Source: Enterobacter quasihormaechei
GTDB lineage: Bacteria; Pseudomonadota; Gammaproteobacteria; Enterobacterales; Enterobacteriaceae
DNA: 64,000 bases
Reading direction: 5' to 3'
NCBI RefSeq assembly: GCF_004331385.1
Contig: NZ_SJON01000010.1
Coordinates: 1-64,000, forward strand
Shown: positions 55,417 through 64,000 of the stretch, piece after piece
Numbering within the stretch: the first letter of the stretch is position 1
Layout: each line of letters starts with the position of its first letter
Position numbers and translations under genes: made by a program
Notes under the pieces: model-generated
What the model was told of the DNA's origin: nothing
The model's database searches: none
The model's input: only the letters and a program-made list of their open reading frames with translations

Positions 55417-56127
55417 TTAGATAATCTGCCGAACTTCGTCGAGTGTGGTGGTACCGGAAGTACCCAAATCCAGTTTGTTGCCATCGCTACCCTTGATGAC
55501 GCCCTGAACCAGGGCAAACTGTAGCGGCTGCGCCACCAGCTGAGTGGTGCCGTTGCTGGCGCTAATCGCAACCTGATACGAGCCGTTAGGGGCTTTGGTG
55601 CCGTCGGTCAGGCTGCCATCCCAGGTAAAGGTATGAACGCCCGCCTTAAGCTCGCCAATCTCAATCGTGCGCACCACGTTGCCGCTGGCGTCTTTGATTG
55701 TGGCGGTGACTTTGTCGGCCGGCTGCTGCAACTCAACGCCAAACGGCGTCGTGGTTGTGGTGGATGTGCCTTCGGTGGTGCTGGTGCCCGCCAGGATCGT
55801 GGTCCCGGGGATCATCACCCCATGACCGATCAGGTTGGCGGCCTGTAAGGACTGGCTGTTATCGATTTGACCGGAGACAGAGCCCAGCGTGGTGTTCAGT
55901 TTCTCAATGCCGCTGACGGTGCTGATCTGCGCAAGCTGCGTGGTCAGTTCGTTGTTCTGCATCGGGTTGGTTGGATCCTGATTTTTCAGCTGCGCCACCA
56001 GCAGGGTCAGAAAGCTGCTCTGTAAATCGGAGGCATTGCTCCCGGTAAGGGAACTGGAACCGGTCGCACTGCTGGTGCTGTTGACGCCGGTATTGGTCGG
56101 GTCATTCACGTTTACGGCGATGGACAT
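55417..56127 (-). CDS. flgD: Flagellar hook cap scaffold FlgD
   Basis: A 236-residue hook-assembly cap. The N-terminal secretion region is Ser/Thr/Asn-rich; SFLTLLVAQLKNQDPTNPMQNNELTTQLAQISTVSGIEKLN is the family signature. A FlgD Ig-like/Tudor region follows (GVHTFTWDGSLTDGTKAPNGSYQVAI). It lies between flgE and flgC. Confidence 0.96.
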   Translation of the reverse strand: MSIAVNVNDPTNTGVNSTSSATGSSSLTGSNASDLQSSFLTLLVAQLKNQDPTNPMQNNELTTQLAQISTVSGIEKLNTTLGSVSGQIDNSQSLQAANLIGHGVMIPGTTILAGTSTTEGTSTTTTTPFGVELQQPADKVTATIKDASGNVVRTIEIGELKAGVHTFTWDGSLTDGTKAPNGSYQVAISASNGTTQLVAQPLQFALVQGVIKGSDGNKLDLGTSGTTTLDEVRQII

Positions 56128-56138
56128 GCGTGTCTCCT

Positions 56139-56543
56139 TTACTGGCCGAGAGTGAGTGTTTTGAGCATCATGCTCTTCACGGTATTAAGCACTTCGACGT
56201 TTGCCTGGTAGCTGCGTGACGCGGACATGGAGTTCACCATCTCCCCGACCACGTCCACGTTTGGCATTTTCACGTAACCGCTGGCATCCGCGAGCGGATT
56301 GCCTGGCTCGTAAACCAGCTTGTCAGGTGCCTGGCTCTCAACCACATCCGCCACCTTCACGCCGCCCGTTGCCGCACCCGGTGCAGCATCCACCTGGAAG
56401 ACGACCTGCTTAGCGCGATACGGTTGTCCGTCCGGGCCGGTCACGCTGTCGGCGTTGGCCAGGTTACTGGCCGCCACGTTCAGTCGTTTGGACTGGGCTG
56501 TTAATGCCGAACCGGCGATATCAAAAATATTCAGCAAGGCCAT
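56139..56543 (-). CDS. flgC: Flagellar proximal rod protein FlgC
   Basis: A 134-residue rod subunit with [33 protein letters not shown] at the N-terminus and a C-terminal helix [37 protein letters not shown]. It starts four bases after flgB. Confidence 0.98.
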   Translation of the reverse strand: MALLNIFDIAGSALTAQSKRLNVAASNLANADSVTGPDGQPYRAKQVVFQVDAAPGAATGGVKVADVVESQAPDKLVYEPGNPLADASGYVKMPNVDVVGEMVNSMSASRSYQANVEVLNTVKSMMLKTLTLGQ

Positions 56544-56546
56544 TTA

Positions 56547-56963
56547 CTAATTGCCCCCCTGTAGGACGGTCATCATGCCTTTGATTTGCCCGCCGAGAAG
56601 CGTCAGGCCGGTCTGGTATTGCAGACTGTTATCGGCAAACTGAGTGCGCTCCCGGTCCATGTCGACGGTGTTACCATCAAGCGAAGGTTGATCGGGAATA
56701 CGGTAAAGTAAGTCGGTTGCTGGCGCGGTCATCGCCTGAGCGGGAATATGCCGTGAGGATGTCAGGGCAAGTGAGACACCCGTTCCTTCGGCACGTCCAC
56801 GCTCCATCACTTTTTTAAGTTCACTGGAAAAATCAATATCGCGCGCCTGATACCCGGGAGTATCCGCGTTGGCGATATTGGCGGCTAAAATCTCCTGCCG
56901 CTGGGTGCGTAAGTTGAGCGCTTCCTGCTGAAAACGTAACGCGGCGTCGAGTTTATCGAGCAT
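56547..56963 (-). CDS. flgB: Flagellar proximal rod protein FlgB
   Basis: A 138-residue rod subunit and first gene of the flgBCDEFGHIJ operon. The motif [30 protein letters not shown] marks the rod family. The ATG follows GGAGGAG. Divergent from flgA across a region with an FlhDC-like box. Confidence 0.97.
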   Translation of the reverse strand: MLDKLDAALRFQQEALNLRTQRQEILAANIANADTPGYQARDIDFSSELKKVMERGRAEGTGVSLALTSSRHIPAQAMTAPATDLLYRIPDQPSLDGNTVDMDRERTQFADNSLQYQTGLTLLGGQIKGMMTVLQGGN

Positions 56964-57025
56964 GTCTCCTCCGCTGATGAGAAAATTTCAGTTCACAGCT
57001 TAAATCTCACCCCGTCTCCCCTATC

Positions 57026-57064
57026 GACGGAATAAGCGCAAAATGCGTCGCTATTTATTGCGTT
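57026..57064. promoter_or_regulatory. FlhD4C2-type activator box between flgA and flgB
   Basis: Half-sites 57026-57038 (GACGGAATAAGCG) and 57049-57064 (AACGCAATAAATAGCG on the minus strand) face each other with a 10-base spacer, as in class 2 flagellar promoters. The right half-site matches AAATAGCG perfectly. A TAGAAT at 57084-57089 is a likely flgA -10. Confidence 0.6.
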
Positions 57065-57120
57065 GATGCAAAACCACTGCGGGTAGAATTTGCTTAATTC
57101 TGGACATGGTGGAACGTGCG

Positions 57121-57780
57121 ATGCGGACTTTTAAACGTGGCCTGGCGGCGACCCTGTTGCTTTTAAGCCCTCTGGTGCAGGCTGAGGGATTAGAGGACCA
57201 GCTCAATGCTTTCTTTGCGCAGAAGCTGGCCGGCTTCAGCGATGACGTACGCGTGACCGTGCGCACCCCGCCTAACCTTTACCCGTCCTGCGTAGCCCCG
57301 TCATTTAGCGTAACCGGCAGCACAAAGTTATGGGGCAACGTGAACGTGCTGGCGCGTTGCGCCAACGAAAAACGGTATTTACAGGTTGCGGTACAGGCGA
57401 CGGGCAATTATGTTGTCGCCGCCGTTCCGATTCCGCGAGGCAGCCTGCTGCAACCTGATAGCGTAACGCTGAAGCGTGGCCGGCTGGATCAGCTTCCTCC
57501 GCGGACTATGCTGGACATTAACCAGGCTCAGGAGGCGGTCAGCCTGCGGGATGTCGCCCCTGGACAGGCGATACAGCTCTCTATGCTGCGCCAGGCATGG
57601 CGGGTAAAAGCCGGACAACAGGTGATGGTGGTCGCCAATGGCGACGGCTTTAGCATCAACAGTGAAGGAAAGGCGCTGAATAACGCCGCAGTGGCGCAGA
57701 ATGCCCGGGTCAGAATGTCCTCAGGCCAGGTGGTCAGCGGCACGGTCGGTCCTGATGGGAATATTCTGATTAACCTGTAA
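57121..57780 (+). CDS. flgA: Flagellar P-ring assembly chaperone FlgA
   Basis: A 219-residue periplasmic chaperone for P-ring assembly. A signal peptide (MRTFKRGLAATLLLLSPLVQA) ends near residue 21, followed by SAF-domain sequence (WGNVNVLARCANEKRYLQVAVQATGNYVVAAVPIPRG and GQVVSGTVGPDGNILINL). The start is the ATG at 57121, giving the E. coli length; an ATG at 57106 would add five residues and leave only about 10 bases of leader from the predicted promoter. Confidence 0.93.
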   Translation: MRTFKRGLAATLLLLSPLVQAEGLEDQLNAFFAQKLAGFSDDVRVTVRTPPNLYPSCVAPSFSVTGSTKLWGNVNVLARCANEKRYLQVAVQATGNYVVAAVPIPRGSLLQPDSVTLKRGRLDQLPPRTMLDINQAQEAVSLRDVAPGQAIQLSMLRQAWRVKAGQQVMVVANGDGFSINSEGKALNNAAVAQNARVRMSSGQVVSGTVGPDGNILINL

Positions 57781-57786
57781 TCTTTT

Positions 57787-57813
57787 TAAAGATTTCGCGG
57801 CGACTGCCGATAA
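57787..57813 (+). promoter_or_regulatory. Sigma-28 (FliA) class 3 promoter of flgMN
   Basis: TAAAGATT-N11-GCCGATAA, near-perfect for the sigma-28 consensus with the right spacing, located 61 bases before flgM. It starts directly after the flgA stop. Confidence 0.92.
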
Positions 57814-57873
57814 ATATTCAACAAATGATGATGTCAGGCGCAAACGCCGCGAACCCTCGATGAGGACAACACT

Positions 57874-58167
57874 ATGAGCATTGATCGTACATCAGCCCTG
57901 AAGCCGGTTAGCACTGTACAACCTCGCGAAACGAATGAGGCTGCACCGCAGAAAGCGCGTCTGGAAAAAACGTCGACCGCTAACAGCACCAGCGTCACGC
58001 TGAGCGATGCGCAGTCGAAGCTGATGCAGCCAGGCAGCAGCGATATCAACATGGAACGTGTTGAAGCGCTGAAAACGGCTATTCGTAACGGCGAACTGAA
58101 AATGGATACCAGCAAAATCGCTGATGCGCTGATTCAGGACGCACAGAGTTTCCTCCAGAGTAACTAA
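57874..58167 (+). CDS. flgM: Anti-sigma-28 factor FlgM
   Basis: A 97-residue protein that holds FliA (sigma-28) inactive until exported through the completed hook. The C-terminal sigma-binding part ([40 protein letters not shown]) is conserved; the N-terminal half is disordered and Thr/Ser-rich. The ATG follows a GAGGACAAC site. It is autoregulated through the sigma-28 promoter upstream. Confidence 0.97.
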   Translation: MSIDRTSALKPVSTVQPRETNEAAPQKARLEKTSTANSTSVTLSDAQSKLMQPGSSDINMERVEALKTAIRNGELKMDTSKIADALIQDAQSFLQSN

Positions 58168-58171
58168 CCGT

Positions 58172-58597
58172 ATGAGTCGACTGTCAGAAATACTGGATCA
58201 GATGACGGTGGTCCTGAACGACCTGAAAACGGTGATGGACGCAGAACAGCACCACCTCTCTTCTGGTCAAATCAACGGCAGCGCGTTGCAACGCATTACT
58301 GAAGACAAAAGCTCGCTGCTGGCGACCCTGGATTATCTGGAAAAACAGCGACGCGCTGAGCAAGACGCGAAACGCAGCGCCAATGACGAGATCAACGAAC
58401 GCTGGCAGACCATTACAGAAAAAACCCAGCATCTACGCGATCTCAACCAGCATAACGGCTGGCTGCTGGAAGGTCAGATTATCCGTAATCAGCAGGCGCT
58501 TGAGGTGTTGAAGCCCTATAAAGAGCCGGGTCTGTACGGTGCGGATGGTCAGACGTCTACTGCACGTATTACGGGCGGGAAAAAGATTTCGATTTGA
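58172..58597 (+). CDS. flgN: Flagellar export chaperone FlgN
   Basis: A 141-residue helical chaperone for FlgK and FlgL. It has long coiled-coil character (MSRLSEILDQMTVVLNDLKTVMDAEQHHLSSG and LLATLDYLEKQRRAEQDAKRS), and a C-terminal LNQHNGWLLEGQIIRNQQALEVLKPY. Starts four bases after flgM. Confidence 0.95.
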   Translation: MSRLSEILDQMTVVLNDLKTVMDAEQHHLSSGQINGSALQRITEDKSSLLATLDYLEKQRRAEQDAKRSANDEINERWQTITEKTQHLRDLNQHNGWLLEGQIIRNQQALEVLKPYKEPGLYGADGQTSTARITGGKKISI

Positions 58598-58621
58598 CGC
58601 AGTAGCGGCACGTCATGAAAC

Positions 58622-58650
58622 GGGGAGCACCGTCTGGTGACTCCCCTTTT
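58622..58650 (+). terminator. Terminator of flgMN
   Basis: A GGGGAG-CACC / GGTG-A-CTCCCC stem (one bulged A) with a four-base loop, then TTTT. It sits between convergent flgN and murJ. Confidence 0.8.
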
Positions 58651-58655
58651 AGCGT

Positions 58656-60275
<1,620 letters not shown>

Positions 60276-60320
60276 CTAACCGGATTTTAAGGAATTACTA
60301 TCGGCAGATGTTACAGCGGG

Positions 60321-61244
60321 TTATTCCGACATCGCGTCGCGCCAGAGTCGTTCCACAATGCGTTGCGCCAGAATTGCCTGCTCGCCGGACGTTTCAGGCA
60401 CCGTCTGATTTTGCACGCAGGTGATGAAGTGACGCGCGCAGCCTACAAAGCCGCGCTGCTCCAGCGTGCTCTGCCAGCCGGGAACGGGTAACGCGACCAC
60501 GCCGTTGCCCTTCTCTTCCCGCCACTCACGCATATCGGTGACGTCATACAGCGCCCCATCCGTAACGGCCTGCACGGACTCGCGCTGACTGCCCGCCCGG
60601 CGGTGCATGCTGGTCGTCACCTGCACATGTTCAACGGCAAAATGATGCTCGGCGTAGACCATCTCGCCCTGCTCGTTAGTCAGCAGCGTGCCGCTTTGCA
60701 GGCGTGCATTTCCGTTACTCAGCCACAGCGCCGTATCCACAACGTGGAGATAATCATCCAGCAGCGTGAAGCGCAGATCGTTCGGCCCCACGCTATCGGT
60801 ACGGTGCTTATCCATGCGCAGAGAGGCAAACGAGCCGGACTGAGCCTTGAGCTGCTGATAGAGCGGGGCGAAACGGCGGTTGAAACCGACCATCAGCGTC
60901 AGTTTTTTACGCGCAGCCAGCTCTATCAGACGTTCAGCATCCTGCACATTTTCCGCCAGCGGCTTATCCACGCAGACGTGAACGCCCGCGTTCAGCAGCT
61001 CGCTCACCACCTGATAGTGTGTTGCCGTAGAGGTATGCACAAATACCGCATCACATTCACGGGCTAAATCCTGTAGCGAACCGGCATAAGGGATGCGCCA
61101 GGTTTCGCAGATGCGCTCTGCTTTTTCACGGGTAGGCGACCACGCCCCTTGCAGCGTCCAGTCTGACGCTGCGCCTAAAACGGGCAGCCAGGCTTTTTGC
61201 GCAATCCCGCCCAGGCCTACAACGCCAATGCGTAATGTTGTCAC
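60321..61244 (-). CDS. mviM: Gfo/Idh/MocA-family oxidoreductase MviM
   Basis: A 307-residue putative NAD(P)-dependent oxidoreductase. The N-terminal Rossmann motif VGLGGIAQKAWLPVL (about 9-23) and the family EKP-like VCVDKPLAENVQDAERL with GFNRRFAPLY are present. The substrate is not known. It lies two bases from yceH and upstream of murJ. Confidence 0.94.
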   Translation of the reverse strand: MTTLRIGVVGLGGIAQKAWLPVLGAASDWTLQGAWSPTREKAERICETWRIPYAGSLQDLARECDAVFVHTSTATHYQVVSELLNAGVHVCVDKPLAENVQDAERLIELAARKKLTLMVGFNRRFAPLYQQLKAQSGSFASLRMDKHRTDSVGPNDLRFTLLDDYLHVVDTALWLSNGNARLQSGTLLTNEQGEMVYAEHHFAVEHVQVTTSMHRRAGSQRESVQAVTDGALYDVTDMREWREEKGNGVVALPVPGWQSTLEQRGFVGCARHFITCVQNQTVPETSGEQAILAQRIVERLWRDAMSE

Positions 61245-61246
61245 GT

Positions 61247-61897
61247 TTAATCTCCCAGGTGTGCGAGTAAAGCATCCAGACGCTGCTTCAGCCCGGCAAC
61301 CTCTTCTTCCAGGGCTGCCACGCGCGCGGTCAGGCTGTCGTTTGACGCTGGCGCGTCGGAGTCAGCGGCCAGCGCAGAGGTATCCACGTCGCCGCTGAAC
61401 AGGTGCATATAGCGGCTTTCACGCTTGCCCGGCTCGCGGGGTAAGCGCACCACGTAAGGACCGTCCTCACGTGAGGCCAGCCCCTCCAGCGTCTGTTCAA
61501 CATCCTGCATATCACGAAATTCATGCATGCGAGAGGCGCGCGTACGCAGTTCCCCCGGCGTCTGCGCCCCGCGCAGCAGCAGCGTGGTGATAACAGCCAC
61601 TTCCGCAGCGCTGAGTTTTAAATCGCCAAATTCAGAATTACAAAAGCGCTGTTCATATTTAGTGACGCGATTGCCGAAGCCGCTGACGGTACGCAGGTAG
61701 TGGCGTTTCACCAGCTCGTCGAGGATATCCTGCACCTCGTGTTCGGCCAGGTTCATCACCGGCTCACGGTTCGTCTTCTGATTGCAGGCCATCGTGACGG
61801 CATTGACGGAAAGGGGATACTGTTCCGGCGTCGTGACCTGCTTTTCCAGCAGGCAGCCAATCACGCGCGCCTCGGCGCCATTTAACTGATATTTCAT
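61247..61897 (-). CDS. yceH: YceH, UPF0502 (DUF480) protein
   Basis: A 216-residue cytoplasmic protein. The DUF480 part ([50 protein letters not shown]) looks like two winged-helix units (second near [33 protein letters not shown]), followed by a C-terminal coiled coil ([27 protein letters not shown]). This suggests nucleic-acid or protein binding; no function is established. Confidence 0.92.
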   Translation of the reverse strand: MKYQLNGAEARVIGCLLEKQVTTPEQYPLSVNAVTMACNQKTNREPVMNLAEHEVQDILDELVKRHYLRTVSGFGNRVTKYEQRFCNSEFGDLKLSAAEVAVITTLLLRGAQTPGELRTRASRMHEFRDMQDVEQTLEGLASREDGPYVVRLPREPGKRESRYMHLFSGDVDTSALAADSDAPASNDSLTARVAALEEEVAGLKQRLDALLAHLGD

Positions 61898-61906
61898 TTT
61901 TTCTCC

Positions 61907-62491
61907 TTAACGACCTGCGGTCCACTCCTGCGAGGTGAGCGCGGTGAGGACATGGTCCCGCCACTCGCCGTCAATCAGCAGGTAATCTTTGGCATAGCCC
62001 TCTTTTTCAAACCCCAGACGGGCCAGCAGATCGCCGCTGCGCTTATTGTGCGGCATATAGTTCGCCATAATGCGATGGATATGCTGCGTGCGCTGCATGT
62101 AGCGGATCGCCGCCGTCAGCGCCTCAAACATAAGCCCCTGCCCCTGCCATTTCTGGCCGATGGAGTATCCGAGGTAACAGGCGTGAAACGACCCGCGCAC
62201 CACGTTTGAAAAATTGGCAATGCCCACGATCTCTTTCTCTTCCGGATCGAGAAGCGCGAAATAAAACGCGCTTCCCTGCTTGTGAAATTCCGCAATCATA
62301 CTGAGGCGCGCCTGCCAGCCGGAGGGGTAACAGTGGCTCTCGTCCCGAACGGGTTCCCAGGGTTTTAAAAACTGGCGATTCTCGGCGTAATAATCCGCCA
62401 GACGCCAGGCATCACGCTCATGCACCAGACGAACGACCAGCCTGTCCGTCGTCAGACGCACTTTTGGCACATTACTGCGATAGCCAAACAT
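61907..62491 (-). CDS. rimJ: Ribosomal protein S5 N-acetyltransferase RimJ
   Basis: A 194-residue GNAT acetyltransferase of the RimJ/RimL type that acetylates the S5 N-terminus. The acetyl-CoA-binding [20 protein letters not shown] and the C-terminal [23 protein letters not shown] are typical. The start is the ATG at 62489-62491 ([10 protein letters not shown]) with GGAGTGG upstream; the three-codon extension is not conserved. Confidence 0.96.
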   Translation of the reverse strand: MFGYRSNVPKVRLTTDRLVVRLVHERDAWRLADYYAENRQFLKPWEPVRDESHCYPSGWQARLSMIAEFHKQGSAFYFALLDPEEKEIVGIANFSNVVRGSFHACYLGYSIGQKWQGQGLMFEALTAAIRYMQRTQHIHRIMANYMPHNKRSGDLLARLGFEKEGYAKDYLLIDGEWRDHVLTALTSQEWTAGR

Positions 62492-62616
62492 CGATACCAC
62501 TCCTTCCCGTCGATTCTGCTCTGCCAGTTAGCTTTACTATACCTGTGCCTGTGCCTTCTGTGAAAACAGTGACATACCATTTTGATCGCTTTTCACATTT
62601 TTCGATGAGAACTCTC

Positions 62617-62637
62617 TATCAAAGCACCTTTTTGATA
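62617..62637. promoter_or_regulatory. Inverted repeat upstream of mdtH
   Basis: TATCAAA (62617-62623) and TTTGATA (62631-62637) form a perfect 7-7-7 repeat in the AT-rich 236-base region between divergent rimJ and mdtH. It may be an operator or a leader hairpin; the binding protein is unknown. Confidence 0.35.
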
Positions 62638-62727
62638 AAAAAATATTGTCGCCAGCGGGTATGGGAAAAAGCGTGGCGGCATCGCAGAATGTTAGCGTGC
62701 TCACCTTCTGTTTTCCCTGGAGGGAAA

Positions 62728-63936
62728 ATGTCCCGCGTATCACAGGCCAGGAGCCTGGGTAAATATTTCCTGCTCGTCGATAACATGCTGGTCGTGCTCG
62801 GCTTTTTTGTCGTTTTTCCGCTTATATCGATTCGTTTTGTCGATCAAATGGGCTGGGCGGCGCTGATGGTCGGGATCGCGCTGGGCTTACGCCAGTTTGT
62901 CCAACAGGGCCTGGGCGTGTTTGGCGGCGCCATTGCCGACCGCTTCGGCGCAAAACCGATGATTGTCACCGGCATGCTGTTACGTGCGGCGGGCTTCGCC
63001 ACGATGGCCATCGCGCATGAACCCTGGCTGCTGTGGTTCTCCTGTTTCCTTTCCGGCATTGGCGGCACCCTTTTCGACCCGCCGCGTACCGCGCTGGTGG
63101 TTAAGCTCATCCGCCCGCAACACCGGGGTCGCTTCTTCTCAATTTTAATGATGCAGGACAGCGCCGGCGCGGTCGTGGGCGCCCTGCTGGGAAGCTGGCT
63201 GCTGCAATACGATTTCCGTCTGGTCTGCGCCACCGGCGCGGTGTTGTTTATTCTCTGCGCGCTGTTTAACGGTCTGTTTCTGCCTGCGTGGAAACTGTCG
63301 ACAGTTAAAGCGCCAGTGCGGGAAGGGCTTAACCGCGTGCTGAGCGATAAACGCTTCGTCACGTATGTGTTAACCCTGACCGGCTACTACATGCTTGCCG
63401 TGCAGGTCATGCTGATGCTGCCGATCATGGTTAATGATATTGCCGGTACGCCGGCGGCGGTGAAATGGATGTATGCCATTGAGGCCTGCCTCTCTTTGAC
63501 GCTGCTTTATCCGATTGCCCGCTGGAGCGAGCGCCGTTTCCGGCTTGAGCACCGTCTGATGGCCGGGCTGTTGCTGATGACGCTGAGCATGATGCCCATC
63601 GGCCTGGTGAGCTCACTCCAGCAGCTGTTTATGCTGATCTGCACCTTCTATATTGGCTCCATCATTGCCGAGCCAGCCCGTGAAACGCTGAGCGCGTCGC
63701 TTGCCGACGCTCGTGCCCGAGGCAGCTACATGGGGTTCAGCCGTCTTGGGCTGGCGCTTGGCGGCGCACTGGGTTACACCGGCGGCGGCTGGCTGTTTGA
63801 TGCCGGAAAAGCCCTCCATCAACCGGAGCTGCCGTGGGTCATGCTCGGTATGGTCGGCTTTATGACGCTGATTGCGCTCTGGTGGCAGTTCAGCGATAAA
63901 CGCAGCACGCGCGGGATGCTGGAGCCCGGCGCCTGA
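62728..63936 (+). CDS. mdtH: MFS multidrug exporter MdtH
   Basis: A 402-residue (same as E. coli) 12-segment drug exporter of the DHA1 family; E. coli MdtH confers modest norfloxacin and enoxacin tolerance when overexpressed. Motif A is in [15 protein letters not shown]. Other conserved stretches are [22 protein letters not shown] and [28 protein letters not shown]. The start is the ATG at 62728 with an ideal GGAGGG upstream; the frame extends far upstream without homology. Confidence 0.95.
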   Translation: MSRVSQARSLGKYFLLVDNMLVVLGFFVVFPLISIRFVDQMGWAALMVGIALGLRQFVQQGLGVFGGAIADRFGAKPMIVTGMLLRAAGFATMAIAHEPWLLWFSCFLSGIGGTLFDPPRTALVVKLIRPQHRGRFFSILMMQDSAGAVVGALLGSWLLQYDFRLVCATGAVLFILCALFNGLFLPAWKLSTVKAPVREGLNRVLSDKRFVTYVLTLTGYYMLAVQVMLMLPIMVNDIAGTPAAVKWMYAIEACLSLTLLYPIARWSERRFRLEHRLMAGLLLMTLSMMPIGLVSSLQQLFMLICTFYIGSIIAEPARETLSASLADARARGSYMGFSRLGLALGGALGYTGGGWLFDAGKALHQPELPWVMLGMVGFMTLIALWWQFSDKRSTRGMLEPGA

Positions 63937-63945
63937 CCTTCTGGC

Positions 63946-63964
63946 GGGAGGAAATTTGCCTCCC
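63946..63964 (+). terminator. Hairpin after mdtH
   Basis: A GGGAGG / CCTCCC stem with a 7-base loop lies 9 bases past the mdtH stop. The T run (63976-63981) is displaced by about 11 bases, so termination here is uncertain. Confidence 0.4.
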
Positions 63965-64000
63965 TCCACTATCAGTTTTTTCTGCTGGTTTCTGTAGGAT

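Overview
The window is a contiguous stretch of an enterobacterial chromosome, closest in content to Enterobacter, Lelliottia or Leclercia; the genus cannot be fixed from sequence alone. Nearly every product is a full-length match to a protein I know from Escherichia coli K-12. The order pepT-potABCD-cobB-nagK-lolEDC-ycfT-mfd-ldtC-bhsA-comR-ycfJ-ndh-ycfP-nagZ-thiK-lpoB-ycfL-hinT-fhuE-ptsG-tatD-holB-tmk-mltG-pabC-fabF-acpP-fabGDH-plsX-rpmF-yceD-yceF-rluC-rne-[flg cluster]-murJ-mviM-yceH-rimJ-mdtH is the 24-25 minute region of the E. coli map. Coding density is high, GC content is above 50 percent, and I see no rRNA, tRNA, CRISPR array, prophage or classical insertion sequence.

Layout. 1-5.9 kb: a REP-associated tyrosine transposase (RAYT) between REP palindromes, peptidase T, and the spermidine importer PotABCD. 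5.9-18.8 kb: sirtuin CobB, GlcNAc kinase NagK, the lipoprotein exporter LolCDE, an acyltransferase-3 membrane protein, Mfd, L,D-transpeptidase LdtC, and the stress and copper genes bhsA/comR with ycfJ. 18.9-24.3 kb: NADH dehydrogenase II and a minus-strand run (hinT-ycfL-lpoB-thiK-nagZ-ycfP) mixing cell-wall recycling and synthesis with salvage functions. 24.6-28.4 kb: a TonB-dependent siderophore receptor and the glucose PTS transporter. 28.7-41 kb: tatD-holB-tmk-mltG-pabC, the fatty-acid synthesis operon with acyl carrier protein, L32, and rluC. 41-44.8 kb: RNase E with its long leader. 44.8-47 kb: a divergent LysR regulator and MFS exporter that K-12 does not have at this place. 47-58.6 kb: the flagellar rod, hook, ring and junction genes flgN-M-A / B-L. 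58.7-64 kb: lipid II flippase MurJ, MviM, YceH, RimJ and the MdtH exporter.

How it works together. The region is housekeeping. Envelope building dominates: LolCDE and LpoB, LdtC, MltG, NagZ, NagK and MurJ sit beside fatty-acid synthesis and flagellar assembly. Regulation is readable at many junctions: an FNR box at ndh, an Mlc operator, a CRP site and an SgrS-pairing leader at ptsG, an FlhDC-type box between flgA and flgB, and sigma-28 promoters before flgM and flgK.

I did not find an undescribed multi-gene system. The points most worth a second look are an apparent one-base loss at the potA start, the RAYT/REP arrangement, the double-palindrome bhsA-comR control region, the LysR-MFS insertion with a perfect 15-bp palindrome, and an apparently near-leaderless yceD-rpmF promoter.
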